Source: Lachnospiraceae bacterium (GTDB taxonomy: Bacteria; Bacillota; Clostridia; Lachnospirales; Lachnospiraceae). Taken from it: a DNA stretch of 64,000 nucleotides. The translations under genes and the position numbers were made by a program. Positions 45,900 through 53,613 of the stretch are shown piece by piece; the stretch's first letter is position 1, and each line of letters starts with the position of its first letter. The stretch spans positions 1 through 64,000 of the forward strand of contig JAFLSY010000013.1 of assembly GCA_022510745.1 (NCBI GenBank), written 5' to 3'. Below the pieces are notes generated by a model that ran no database searches, was not told the origin of the DNA, and saw only the letters and a program-made list of their open reading frames with translations.

Positions 45900-46733
45900 T
45901 TAGTCCGATTTCATTTTTGCTCGGGTATTCTTTCCACAGACTCCGTCCGGGTCAAGGCCTTTCGCCTTCTGGTAAGCAATGATTGCATTGACGGTTCCTA
46001 AACCGCATATCCCGTCAATGCCGCCGGCATCTTCAACAATCTTTTTAAGATCAGCTCCCGCCTGTTCAAGCTCCCATTGTACCCATTTGACACCGTTTCC
46101 AGAGGATATGTAGCTTTGCGTTTTCGTCTGCCTTGCCTGTGCTGCAGAGGTAACGTTTTTTGTCGGCTCAGGGTATGGATTGCCGGACTGTACGGTTTTC
46201 GCTGTGCTATCTTCATTGGACTTTGCGCCATTATCTAACACCACCACGGTATGTCCCTTATTCTTTGTGACAAGTACATCCCCTCGAAGAAGATAATCGG
46301 ACGACTTACAATACTTGTCCGCTGTCAGTTTCTCAAATGCGCCGGTAGTCATCAGGATATTCACCTCATTGGCGGTGTTAAATGATCCAACCGTGATGCC
46401 GGCGTATAGAACACAATTCCTCACCGCTTCAGAACAGTCCACCTCTACCTTTTTAGAAACCTTCGACGCATCATACCCATAGGGCTTTGCTGCTGATGTC
46501 AAAGTAGACCTGTGGTCCTGACAGTAGCCGATATTATCATTTCTGCAAATGCTTTCCATATTGTGAGCCATCTTTTCCCTTATGGCAGAATCCCTTGCCC
46601 TCAGAAGAATCCAGCCCTTTGAATGCAAATACCAATTCTGGGTTGATACCTCACTGCCGGTCTGATCACCGGCAGCTCCTCCACTTATTCTGCCATTTTC
46701 GTTTATTCTTGCGCTTCCTACTCTTACGCTCAT
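45900..46733 (-). CDS. Tailocin endolysin with C-terminal peptidoglycan-binding domain
   Basis: A 277-residue protein. The N-terminal domain has a cysteine-histidine amidase/peptidase pattern (VEVDCSEAVRNCVLYAGITV, then LLRGDVLVTKNKGHTVVVLD), as in NlpC/P60- or CHAP-like phage lysins. The last 65 residues are a peptidoglycan-binding module: GGIDGICGLGTVNAIIAYQK, then AKGLDPDGVCGKNTRAKM. Its place behind the holin gene is that of a lysis enzyme. It would release particles by lysing the producer. Confidence 0.88.
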   Translation of the reverse strand: MSVRVGSARINENGRISGGAAGDQTGSEVSTQNWYLHSKGWILLRARDSAIREKMAHNMESICRNDNIGYCQDHRSTLTSAAKPYGYDASKVSKKVEVDCSEAVRNCVLYAGITVGSFNTANEVNILMTTGAFEKLTADKYCKSSDYLLRGDVLVTKNKGHTVVVLDNGAKSNEDSTAKTVQSGNPYPEPTKNVTSAAQARQTKTQSYISSGNGVKWVQWELEQAGADLKKIVEDAGGIDGICGLGTVNAIIAYQKAKGLDPDGVCGKNTRAKMKSD

Positions 46734-46757
46734 ATATCATTTCCTCCATGCAGTAAA

Positions 46758-46791
46758 ATAAAAATGCCAGATGTAAGAAAATACATCCGGC
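46758..46791 (-). terminator. Terminator/attenuator between holin and endolysin genes
   Basis: On minus-strand RNA GCCGGAUGUA pairs with UACAUCUGGC in 10 pairs around UUUUCU and is followed by U-rich sequence. It lies between the holin stop and the lysin start, so it may limit lysin expression. Confidence 0.7.
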
Positions 46792-46841
46792 TCAGTAGTT
46801 CTACTTTTCTATTGTTATCATATTGTGGCATTACCAGCAGC

Positions 46842-47156
46842 TTACTTACTATCCGCCATATCCTTAATCTGCTTGATAGCCTGCATAATCTTGTCATACC
46901 CGTTTGTAGCAACAAGGAAACTCAGATACATGAGAGCTATCAATTCAACTGCAAGTTTGCTATTCAGTGCGGTTTCTGTCCAAACAAGATATGCCGCTGA
47001 CAAAGCTGCTGAAATAACGACCGAAGTAATGGCTGCCATGATATTTGCAGAATAATTCGCACTCTTCTTATCCAGAATACTTCTGATTCCCTGAACAGTG
47101 AGATTGGTTAAAACAGATACTACGAGTAACGCTAAACATAAAATTTCAATAGTCAT
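46842..47156 (-). CDS. Phage holin
   Basis: A 104-residue protein with an N-terminal membrane segment (IEILCLALLVVSVLTNLTVQ), a second pair of hydrophobic stretches (IMAAITSVVISAALSAAYLV and LAVELIALMYLSFLVATNGY) and a charged end. This is the pattern of clostridial phage holins. Its start overlaps the preceding gene by 4 bp. It would make the membrane pores that let the lysin reach the wall. Confidence 0.85.
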   Translation of the reverse strand: MTIEILCLALLVVSVLTNLTVQGIRSILDKKSANYSANIMAAITSVVISAALSAAYLVWTETALNSKLAVELIALMYLSFLVATNGYDKIMQAIKQIKDMADSK

Positions 47157-47488
47157 AAATTGTCACCTCCTTCCTTGTTGTGCGGCGGTTCTGTTGGCAG
47201 TTCCTTTAAATCTTCCAGCAAATCCGTTGCTACATCATTCCCGCCAAGAGCATGATACGGGATATACATTCTTTGCGCATTTTCTCTGGCATAGATCGGA
47301 CAATAGCCACGTTCACTCCATTTGTTATAGGTTTCTACTATCTCATTTCTTAAAAGTGCTTCAACCCCTTTCCCGATGGCCCTATTTTTTAAGTATTGCG
47401 CATAAAGGATTTTAGCAAATACTCCCATACTGGCGATGATTAATCCAAATAGCGCTTCGATCCAGTATTTTATTATGAACTCAACCAT
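47153..47488 (-). CDS. Small one-membrane-segment phage protein, lysis-module partner
   Basis: A 111-residue protein with one N-terminal hydrophobic helix (WIEALFGLIIASMGVFAKIL), then soluble sequence (RAIGKGVEALLRNEIVETYN). Similar genes precede holins in clostridial prophages. It overlaps the holin gene (ATGA), so it is translated with it, and may be an accessory holin or anti-holin. Exact function unknown. Confidence 0.65.
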   Translation of the reverse strand: MVEFIIKYWIEALFGLIIASMGVFAKILYAQYLKNRAIGKGVEALLRNEIVETYNKWSERGYCPIYARENAQRMYIPYHALGGNDVATDLLEDLKELPTEPPHNKEGGDNL

Positions 47489-47547
47489 GATGTTCTCCTA
47501 TCTTATGTTTATTATTTTGTCAATGATTTGATTTATTGTGGTTATTA

Positions 47548-47569
47548 ACTAAATAGTAATTTAGGTGGC
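47548..47569 (+). repeat. Inverted repeat left (candidate recombinase crossover site)
   Basis: The first 20 bases are ACTAAATAGTAATTTAGGTG, followed by GC. A perfect 22-bp match lies in reverse at 48429-48450. Each copy contains a dyad, CTAAAT-AGTA-ATTTAG, as expected for a recombinase core site. The frame through it is the same as in the receptor-binding protein gene. Confidence 0.8.
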
Positions 47570-48007
47570 TGCACATTGTCACAGGAAGGAAATGATTTCT
47601 ATATCACAGGTGCCGATGCAGTAAGAAAAAAATTGGGTGAAAGTACAACGCTGATTAAATTAGGAACGTACTTCAATCAGTCATCAGCGACGATAACAAT
47701 TCCATCTGAATACAACCCATCACAATTAACGGAGGATAATTTCATATTAAAATTGACAGGAATGCCAATGCAAAGTGTAACAGCTCCTGGTGCAGGAGGA
47801 GATTACCCTGGTACTGGTGGTATAAGTGGCGCTGATGCATTTTATGGTTCAAAACCACCAATTAAGTTTACTCTATCTTATAATTCCACTATATTAACAG
47901 TTGGTATAAACGGATATGTAATAGGTACAGCTGGCTATAAAGCTGCTGCAAGATTGGTGGCTGATTTCAATGTTTGGCTTGTTGTTGGTGGAAAACCGAC
48001 AGATTAA
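47549..48007 (+). CDS. Silent alternative C-terminus of the receptor-binding protein
   Basis: The frame opens directly behind a TAA at the inverted repeat and codes LNSNLGG, then CTLSQEGNDFYITGADAVRK and on to GGKPTD. The beginning is homologous to the expressed tip (GNKYVVGADTVPKKL against GNDFYITGADAVRKKL), and the rest is glycine- and threonine-rich beta sequence with no match to it. There is no ribosome site; a TTG at 47576 could be read as a start but is unlikely. It would be expressed only after inversion. Confidence 0.75.
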   Translation, partial: LNSNLGGCTLSQEGNDFYITGADAVRKKLGESTTLIKLGTYFNQSSATITIPSEYNPSQLTEDNFILKLTGMPMQSVTAPGAGGDYPGTGGISGADAFYGSKPPIKFTLSYNSTILTVGINGYVIGTAGYKAAARLVADFNVWLVVGGKPTD

Positions 48008-48011
48008 TTTA

Positions 48012-49892
48012 CTATTTCATTTTATAGGCTTTTATATACCCAATATGTTGAGCGCTTCCATCACAGTTAGTAATAGCTATAGTTTGACTTCCTGTCAAAC
48101 TATTTATATTTAGCACTATCCCATTACCTCTACCACCACCAAGACCTCCGTAACCATAATGATGATCATCTTCAGGAACAACAATGTAGCCGAATGGTTT
48201 ATAGATTGTATTATTTAACCATGAATCTATACAAATGTCGAAATAAATGACGTTAGTAAAGTCTAAAGTCCAATCAAAATTACCAATAGCAGGACCGGAA
48301 TAAGGAGGATATTCGACTATTGTTTCTTCTATTAGAGAAGAAAAGTCGAAACCATTATCCAATTTTTTTGGCACTGTATCAGCACCCACCACATATTTAT
48401 TTCCATCTTCATCCTCATAAAAGGATAGGCCACCTAAATTACTATTTAGTGAAACAATCTGATCATTCAGCACTTTCCCCTGTCTGGCATCCAACACACT
48501 TCCGGCTTCCGTAGTGGTCAGGTTATTTACTACATCCTGTGACGCAGCCTCACCAAAAGTTGGTTTATTTGTCAGATTGTTATAGTCCTGTAAGTCCGCT
48601 GCGTGCTTGCCGTCCACTGTATCGGTATCTAGCGCAAAGGCAACATTTTTTACATAATCGGCAGTATTATCCACGTTGCCAAGTCCAATATCTGCAGGCG
48701 ATATATTTACATTGCCCTGCCGGAAAAAACCTTCTGCGTCTCCTTTTATGCCGGTAACGGAGGAAGCCGCCAAAACATCCCACTTTCCGTCAACGGTATA
48801 GTAAACATTGCTGCCTTTTCCATAAAAAATACCGCCACCGTCCAAAAATCTGCTATCGGAAACAAAATCATTGCTGATATTGTACATGGCGTTTGTCTCT
48901 ATGTTAGTAGTGGGCAGCTTCTCAAAAGTTACGGTTCCCATAGGAACAAGACCGTTACCGGCCTGAGAAATGTGTTTAGTCTGCTCATAGTAATACTGCG
49001 CATTGTCCACATCTTCATTATCTCTTGTACCCGTACCGCCGTGAGTATAGCTTTCGGCTTTGGTGGCATTGCGGAGTGTTTCATCGGCTTTATGCGCGGC
49101 AATTGCTGCATTTTCGGTTGCAGAATCTGCACTGCCGGCAGCAAAAAGTTCACTGGATTTGGCGTTGTTTTCACTGTTTTTTGCGTTTTCCTCACTTACA
49201 GCTGCTGCATTTGCAGAATTTGCCGCATTATCTTCTGACATACCGGCGCTTTTAGCGCTGCTTCTTGCACTTTCGGAAGATGCAGAAGCGTCAGCCGCAC
49301 TGCTTAATGCTGCCTCTGCTGAATTGGCAGCCACAGTTTCGCTTGTCTTGGCATGAGTTTCTGACTTTGCTGCTGCATTTGCGCTTGCCTCTGCCTTGGC
49401 AGACTCCACCTTAATATCCGCAAGATAGTCCGGGCGAAGATGTGCTTCTGTAATCGATCCGTTTTTTACAATGGCGGAAACCCTGCCGCCGTTAAGAGAT
49501 ATTGCCACGGTATCCGTATCATCAAACTCATACTCTGCAATCAGGGTAGACAGATCAATTTCCTTGATTTCCCCATCATCCAGCGTAATCGTAAGCTTCT
49601 GGGTATCCGGATCATAGTCAAAATTGACTGCTATCTTCTCGAGCAGCGTATCGATCTGCTTTGTTGCACCGCTGTAATATGTAATTGTGATAATACCGGT
49701 AATCTGGTCTAAAGAAATATCCTGTACAAGTGTACCGGCCTCCATTTTGTCCAGTTTAGTATTATCCAAAAGAACAATACGATTGTCCATTTCATCTATG
49801 CCAACTTCCATATTATTGAGATTCTGCTCATCAATGGGACTGGCATCACTGGGATAATTCTCCCAAATAGTACGATTATATGCTTTCTTCAT
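48012..49892 (-). CDS. Tail fibre / receptor-binding protein with switchable C-terminus
   Basis: A 626-residue fibre. Residues 1-30 (MKKAYNRTIWENYPSDASPI) and a segment to about 160 attach it to the tail. Residues about 165-290 are Ala/Ser/Asn/Glu repeats like those of lambda Stf-type fibres and probably form a trimeric shaft. A further region (VDGKHAADLQDYNNLTNKPT) is typical of tail-fibre ends. From residue 482 the sequence lies inside the invertible segment and is the variable tip. It starts 17 bp before the stop of the small helical protein gene. It determines which cells the particle binds. Confidence 0.88.
   Translation of the reverse strand: MKKAYNRTIWENYPSDASPIDEQNLNNMEVGIDEMDNRIVLLDNTKLDKMEAGTLVQDISLDQITGIITITYYSGATKQIDTLLEKIAVNFDYDPDTQKLTITLDDGEIKEIDLSTLIAEYEFDDTDTVAISLNGGRVSAIVKNGSITEAHLRPDYLADIKVESAKAEASANAAAKSETHAKTSETVAANSAEAALSSAADASASSESARSSAKSAGMSEDNAANSANAAAVSEENAKNSENNAKSSELFAAGSADSATENAAIAAHKADETLRNATKAESYTHGGTGTRDNEDVDNAQYYYEQTKHISQAGNGLVPMGTVTFEKLPTTNIETNAMYNISNDFVSDSRFLDGGGIFYGKGSNVYYTVDGKWDVLAASSVTGIKGDAEGFFRQGNVNISPADIGLGNVDNTADYVKNVAFALDTDTVDGKHAADLQDYNNLTNKPTFGEAASQDVVNNLTTTEAGSVLDARQGKVLNDQIVSLNSNLGGLSFYEDEDGNKYVVGADTVPKKLDNGFDFSSLIEETIVEYPPYSGPAIGNFDWTLDFTNVIYFDICIDSWLNNTIYKPFGYIVVPEDDHHYGYGGLGGGRGNGIVLNINSLTGSQTIAITNCDGSAQHIGYIKAYKMK
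48429..48450 (-). repeat. Inverted repeat right (inside the fibre gene)
   Basis: Reverse complement of 47548-47569, all 22 bases identical. It lies in frame in the fibre gene and codes for SLNSNLGG, marking the junction between constant and variable parts. Confidence 0.8.
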
Positions 49893-49911
49893 TTTTATTT
49901 TCCTCCTGTTC
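49832..49911 (-). repeat. 80-bp direct repeat, copy A (5' end of the fibre gene)
   Basis: Identical to 50856-50935. It covers the ribosome site and the first 20 codons of the fibre gene and the end of the upstream small gene. The identity over 80 bp in otherwise diverged surroundings indicates recent duplication. Confidence 0.88.
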
Positions 49912-50079
49912 GTTTTTATCTCTTTCAGTAATTTCTTGTTTTAATGTTTCATAGGTAACCGTTTCCTGTTCACGAAGTATATCTGCCAAAATCATGCGCT
50001 TTACTTCGTCTGGTAAGGTGGTTTCTTGAACGTATTTTTGTATGGTTTGTTTAAATTCTAAGATCAATAGGCTCGTCAT
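49876..50079 (-). CDS. Small helical protein upstream of the fibre, copy 1 (67 aa)
   Basis: A 67-residue helical, charged protein (MTSLLILEFKQTIQKYVQET, ending ENKNEESI). It overlaps the fibre start by 17 bp. A paralogue at 50900-51094 has the same end and about half of the other residues. Function unknown; its fixed place directly ahead of the fibre suggests a fibre chaperone or attachment protein. Confidence 0.65.
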   Translation of the reverse strand: MTSLLILEFKQTIQKYVQETTLPDEVKRMILADILREQETVTYETLKQEITERDKNEQEENKNEESI

Positions 50080-50116
50080 TCTCTTTTTCCTCCTTATAAA
50101 TATTTACGAAAGGACA

Positions 50117-50150
50117 TAGAAAAAGCACCCACCGTTTTGGTAAGTGCTTT
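50117..50150 (-). terminator. Terminator behind lipoprotein gene 2
   Basis: On minus-strand RNA GCACUUACC pairs with GGUGGGUGC, with several G-U pairs that form only in this orientation, followed by U. It would stop transcripts coming from the lipoprotein promoter, and separates it from the fibre genes. Confidence 0.65.
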
Positions 50151-50180
50151 AATCATTTAACTTGTAATTTCACATTTTAA

Positions 50181-50786
50181 TTATAAATTTGAAATAATAG
50201 AATTATAAAAATCCATAATCTGCTCTCCATGTTCTATCAATTTTCCATTGTTAATATATTTGATTGGTTCATCTTCTCTTTCTTCCATCGGAATAGTATT
50301 TAAAACTATCTCGCCATTTAAAACAGAAAACAAATACTCTTCTTCTCCTATGGTAAAAGTAACTTCGACCTCTTTTGCAAACAAAGCATTATAAAAAACC
50401 ACAAAAATATAATTATAATCACTTTGAAGCAGACCTAAATTATCTTCTTCATAGACCCCACATCCATTTACATAATAATTATTATTTTGATCTTTATAAA
50501 TAGATAAGGATATTGTATTATTTTCATCCCAATCAAATGCAGATTCTGCAAAAAGTACCTTTTCTAGTGAAGTCTGTTCCTCATTTTCTAATATTGATAC
50601 TTCCGCCTGTTGTTGTATTTCTACACCATCCTCCTTTTCATTTTGCATAGAATCCAATTGTGCCTTTAAATCATCTATTTCAGAAACAACATTTTCATAT
50701 TCTGCCCTTGATACCGTGTCCGTTGTATTCACGCAACCAGATAAGATAAAAACATAAATAATTAATAACACAACTGATTTTTTCAT
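50181..50786 (-). CDS. Lipoprotein inside the tail cluster, copy 2 (moron)
   Basis: A 201-residue protein with a lipoprotein signal (MKKSVVLLIIYVFILSGCVN; lipobox cysteine at 18), a short helical stretch (YENVVSEIDDLKAQLDSMQN) and a beta-rich acidic rest. It is more AT-rich than the neighbouring tail genes. It has its own promoter (50802-50829) and terminator (50117-50150). It is not a tail component but an inserted cargo gene, placed between the duplicated fibre 5' ends. It may alter the surface of the producer, for example to prevent adsorption or self-killing. Confidence 0.75.
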   Translation of the reverse strand: MKKSVVLLIIYVFILSGCVNTTDTVSRAEYENVVSEIDDLKAQLDSMQNEKEDGVEIQQQAEVSILENEEQTSLEKVLFAESAFDWDENNTISLSIYKDQNNNYYVNGCGVYEEDNLGLLQSDYNYIFVVFYNALFAKEVEVTFTIGEEEYLFSVLNGEIVLNTIPMEEREDEPIKYINNGKLIEHGEQIMDFYNSIISNL

Positions 50787-50799
50787 GAATATTCACCTC

Positions 50800-50916
50800 T
50801 TATTGTAATAGACATTTACATATTACCAAAAAAGGAGCAGCATGTCTATCTTCTGCAATGGGACTGGCATCACTGGGATAATTCTCCCAAATAGTACGAT
50901 TATATGCTTTCTTCAT
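50800..50916 (-). pseudogene. Fragment of a tail fibre gene (first 20 codons)
   Basis: The ATG at 50916 starts MKKAYNRTIWENYPSDASPI, identical to the intact fibre, and then runs into unrelated sequence (EDRHAAPFLV and a stop at 50800). It keeps the ribosome site and the overlap with the small helical gene. It is what remains of an earlier fibre gene. Confidence 0.8.
50802..50829 (-). promoter_or_regulatory. Promoter of lipoprotein gene 2
   Basis: On the minus strand a -35 TTGGTA (50824-50829) and a -10 TACAAT (50802-50807), 16 bp apart, lie just upstream of the lipoprotein start. Confidence 0.5.
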
Positions 50917-50935
50917 TTTTATTTTCCTCCTGTTC
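50856..50935 (-). repeat. 80-bp direct repeat, copy B
   Basis: Identical copy of 49832-49911. It contains the 5' end of the fibre fragment and the end of the second small helical gene. Confidence 0.88.
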
Positions 50936-51094
50936 TCGTTCCATTACTTCTTTTTTCAATTCTTCAAACACCAGTTTTTCCTGTTCTTCCAGCAAATCTT
51001 TTAAAACATACCGCTTTACTTCTTGCGGCAGTTCTGTGGTGTCTATATAGTGTCTTAATGTTTTCTTGAATTCCGCTATTTGTAAACTTGTCAT
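50900..51094 (-). CDS. Small helical protein upstream of the fibre fragment, copy 2 (64 aa)
   Basis: The start at 51094 has a GGGGTGG site and gives 64 residues (MTSLQIAEFKKTLRHYIDTT, ending ENKNEESI). It is a paralogue of the 49876-50079 protein. It follows the hub gene by 4 bp. It still has a 17-bp overlap with the fibre fragment, so this was once the normal fibre position. Confidence 0.65.
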   Translation of the reverse strand: MTSLQIAEFKKTLRHYIDTTELPQEVKRYVLKDLLEEQEKLVFEELKKEVMEREQEENKNEESI

Positions 51095-51098
51095 GATT

Positions 51099-52958
51099 TT
51101 ACCACCCCACATAATTTATTGTTGTACCATTATCAAGAGTAGCAGTTCTTTTCCCCAGCGTACTTCCTCCAAAAGAAAAACCTGATGCAGATACTGTTCC
51201 GGAGGTACCAATTCCCGCAGAAGCCGCAACACTATTGACATTGATTGCCTGTCCAATAAGATGGCCTATGTAAACTTCGCCGGTAAATTCACCTATTTTT
51301 GCTACTATAGTACTTGCATCTATTCTGCCTGCATCTATCTTTCCTGACGTTATCTTTTTTGCATCAAATCCACCTAGCACATTTGCAGACTGCACCGTGA
51401 TGTTCATAGCAGATATATTATCAGCGTTAAATTCGCTTACGGACAGCTTATTCACCTTTAGATTTTCCACCTCGGCGTTGGTTGCATTCAGTGAAGTAAT
51501 GGTTGCTTTTGTAGCAATCAAGCCTTCCAATGCAGCTTTTTCCGCATTCAAAGTAGATATCGTAGCAAACTTGCTCACCAGTTCCTGCGCATTTACCAAG
51601 CCCACCAAATCAATCCTCTGCGCCTGTATGGTAATGGCCTCAGGTGAAATATTGATTTCACTGATAATACTATCCTTCCGTACCCGCAAGGCAATCTCAC
51701 CGGCATTCTGCTGGATTTCTGATGTCAGTCTGGCATCCACATCCGTAATGGTGCTTCTGGTTTCCTCCACATTTCTTGTCAAAGTGTTGGTTTTTCCCCG
51801 CAGCTGCACAATATCACGAGAATAGGAATTCACTGTTTGCGGATAGTATTCCGTTCCGGCAGAAGAAAAGGAATCCCGCAGTGCCTGGATTCCTTTCAAG
51901 GTTCTCTCCAATATGTAACTCTCTACAATATCATATCTGGTATTCAGACGAACCGCATCTCCTACTTCAAAACAGGGATTTCCCTGCAGGGAAGCTGAAA
52001 AGGGGCGGTAGGAAATACCAGAAATTTTGGAAAAAAGATTTTTTCCTATTTCCTGTAGCGCATTTGCAGATTTACCATAGATCAGGAAATTATCTTCCAC
52101 AATATAAGCATTATCGCCTTCGTCGTTGATCACAACGCCGATATCGTTTTCCTCCTTCCGTATCTGCAGCTTATTGATTTCCTTTACGAGATAGTCCTCA
52201 TACTGGCAGGAAATATAAGTACCGTCTGCTCCGATCCTTGCGGATTTAGGCGTCTTTGGATAAAGATCATCGGCAGGGTACAGATCCTTTGCAGGCCATA
52301 AGCCCCTTATATTCTGGGTCAAATACACATACCTGAATTTTCCCTCCCTGTCGATATGGCCAAAGCAGCCGTTGATTTCACAGATGGCCGTAATGACATC
52401 CTTCCCGCTGATTTCGGAAGGTTCAATGGTCTTCTCCACTATCATGCCATCATTTGCCAGTTCAGCTTCCGGCTCCGCTTCCTCCACACCCAAATATGCA
52501 AGAAATGACTTCCGAAACACCCTCATGGTAACGGTACTGTTTTTATTCGGAAGAATCGTATTGTACCATTCCGATACCTCTGCACTGAGAATTTCATACA
52601 TAGCATCATAGGCTACAATATTACGCCATTTCCTATCCGCCGTCAGTTTGTCGGAATAAACCTTATATTTCCCGATCAAAAAAGGCTCATTTCTCTGTCC
52701 ATCCAAATACATCCTTACGGTTATCTGCTGATTTGCCAAGGGTGTAATGACATTGGCTATCTTAAACTCAATGGAGCCGGTATCACAGGCCCCAAAGGTC
52801 AGCGAAGACTGGGAACAAAGGCTTTCAGTCAGGGTCATACTCTCCGTAAACAACTCTTCATTTGTAATCATTCCGCCGGAATACTCAATTTCAATCTGTT
52901 TGTTCACAGATTGTTTTAAAAAAGCTTCTGCATTTTCATATTCAATCACGATAAACAC
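51099..52958 (-). CDS. Tail-associated hub protein (Tal-like)
   Basis: A 619-residue protein. The N-terminal 370 residues resemble the baseplate hub domain of siphophage Tal proteins (IEYSGGMITNEELFTESMTL, PLANQQITVRMYLDGQRNEP, NPCFEVGDAVRLNTRYDIVE). The middle is a coiled coil (RGKTNTLTRNVEETRSTITD), followed by a long alpha-helical rod (LEGLIATKATITSLNATNAE) and a glycine-rich end. It should close the tail tip and carry the fibre. No peptidase domain was seen. Confidence 0.82.
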   Translation of the reverse strand: MFIVIEYENAEAFLKQSVNKQIEIEYSGGMITNEELFTESMTLTESLCSQSSLTFGACDTGSIEFKIANVITPLANQQITVRMYLDGQRNEPFLIGKYKVYSDKLTADRKWRNIVAYDAMYEILSAEVSEWYNTILPNKNSTVTMRVFRKSFLAYLGVEEAEPEAELANDGMIVEKTIEPSEISGKDVITAICEINGCFGHIDREGKFRYVYLTQNIRGLWPAKDLYPADDLYPKTPKSARIGADGTYISCQYEDYLVKEINKLQIRKEENDIGVVINDEGDNAYIVEDNFLIYGKSANALQEIGKNLFSKISGISYRPFSASLQGNPCFEVGDAVRLNTRYDIVESYILERTLKGIQALRDSFSSAGTEYYPQTVNSYSRDIVQLRGKTNTLTRNVEETRSTITDVDARLTSEIQQNAGEIALRVRKDSIISEINISPEAITIQAQRIDLVGLVNAQELVSKFATISTLNAEKAALEGLIATKATITSLNATNAEVENLKVNKLSVSEFNADNISAMNITVQSANVLGGFDAKKITSGKIDAGRIDASTIVAKIGEFTGEVYIGHLIGQAINVNSVAASAGIGTSGTVSASGFSFGGSTLGKRTATLDNGTTINYVGW

Positions 52959-53361
52959 CTCCTATAAACGACAGCCGTATGGGATTGTAATGGATTACGC
53001 CCCCATATGTACCATACATCTGCGGGGTAAAATCCGATAGATACGCCGTCTGTGTCACATAATCGTCATACTCCGGTATGTAGGCCGTCACAATGCACTG
53101 TCTGGCTTTGGGTATGGTATAGTTTGCCTGAATGTTCTGCAGCAGTTCGGTAAGTTCCCTGTCTGTCAGCATTGCAGGGGTCTCAAACTCTACCTTCAAA
53201 GCCTTCAGATCCACTGCCTCTCTGTGCACATAGCCGTTAGCATCCGTCCAAGGGTCTAAATCCTGCATATTGACGTATGCGCTGTAGCTTTCTGCCCGTA
53301 TGAATTTGTTTGTCGGTACGGTATAATTCCCTACCTTAAGTAAAAATCCACTGTATGCCAT
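52942..53361 (-). CDS. Distal tail protein (Dit-like) or tail-tip adaptor
   Basis: The start at 53361 has an AGGAGG site and gives 139 residues (MAYSGFLLKVGNYTVPTNKF). The family is small in size and recognised mainly by position between tape measure and hub. The conserved parts are AMLTDRELTELLQNIQANYT and GGVIHYNPIRLSFIGGVYRD. Its stop overlaps the hub gene start by 17 bp. It would form the ring at the lower end of the tube. Confidence 0.7.
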   Translation of the reverse strand: MAYSGFLLKVGNYTVPTNKFIRAESYSAYVNMQDLDPWTDANGYVHREAVDLKALKVEFETPAMLTDRELTELLQNIQANYTIPKARQCIVTAYIPEYDDYVTQTAYLSDFTPQMYGTYGGVIHYNPIRLSFIGGVYRD

Positions 53362-53422
53362 ATTTTCACCTCCTAATTTTATTAGCATAAAATTTTTTAT
53401 TGCATAAAATTTTTATTAGCAT

Positions 53423-53450
53423 AAAAAAGACACCTACCGAAGTAGATGTC
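53423..53450 (-). terminator. Terminator behind lipoprotein gene 1
   Basis: On the minus strand GACATCTAC and GTAGGTGTC pair around a TTCG tetraloop and are followed by six T. It closes the lipoprotein unit inside the tail operon. Confidence 0.8.
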
Positions 53451-53613
53451 GTAATGCTTTACATTATAAAATAAATATATACGCTTGCGTCTACAAGCAT
53501 CACAATATCAAGATTTTAAAACACCAGAAGTCCATTGTTATTAAATACTATTTGCTCGGTACTCATATACTTACATTAATATATTCTCCATCACATCTAT
53601 CACCAAACTATTC

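Larger units (their letters stand above)
47548..48450. other. Invertible DNA segment carrying two alternative tips of the tail fibre
   Basis: The 903-bp segment is bounded by a perfect 22-bp inverted repeat. On the minus strand it holds the present 3' end of the fibre gene, on the plus strand a silent alternative (47549-48007); the two coding parts converge with their stops 4 bp apart. Inversion keeps the reading frame and would replace the last 145 residues by 152 others. This is the same logic as the G segment of phage Mu. No recombinase gene is in the window, so one acting from elsewhere would be needed. Confidence 0.8.

Noticed and set aside
47576..48007. Independent plus-strand gene starting at TTG
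   Set aside because: There is no ribosome site, and the frame opens at the inverted repeat in the phase of the fibre gene, so it is better read as a silent fibre tip.
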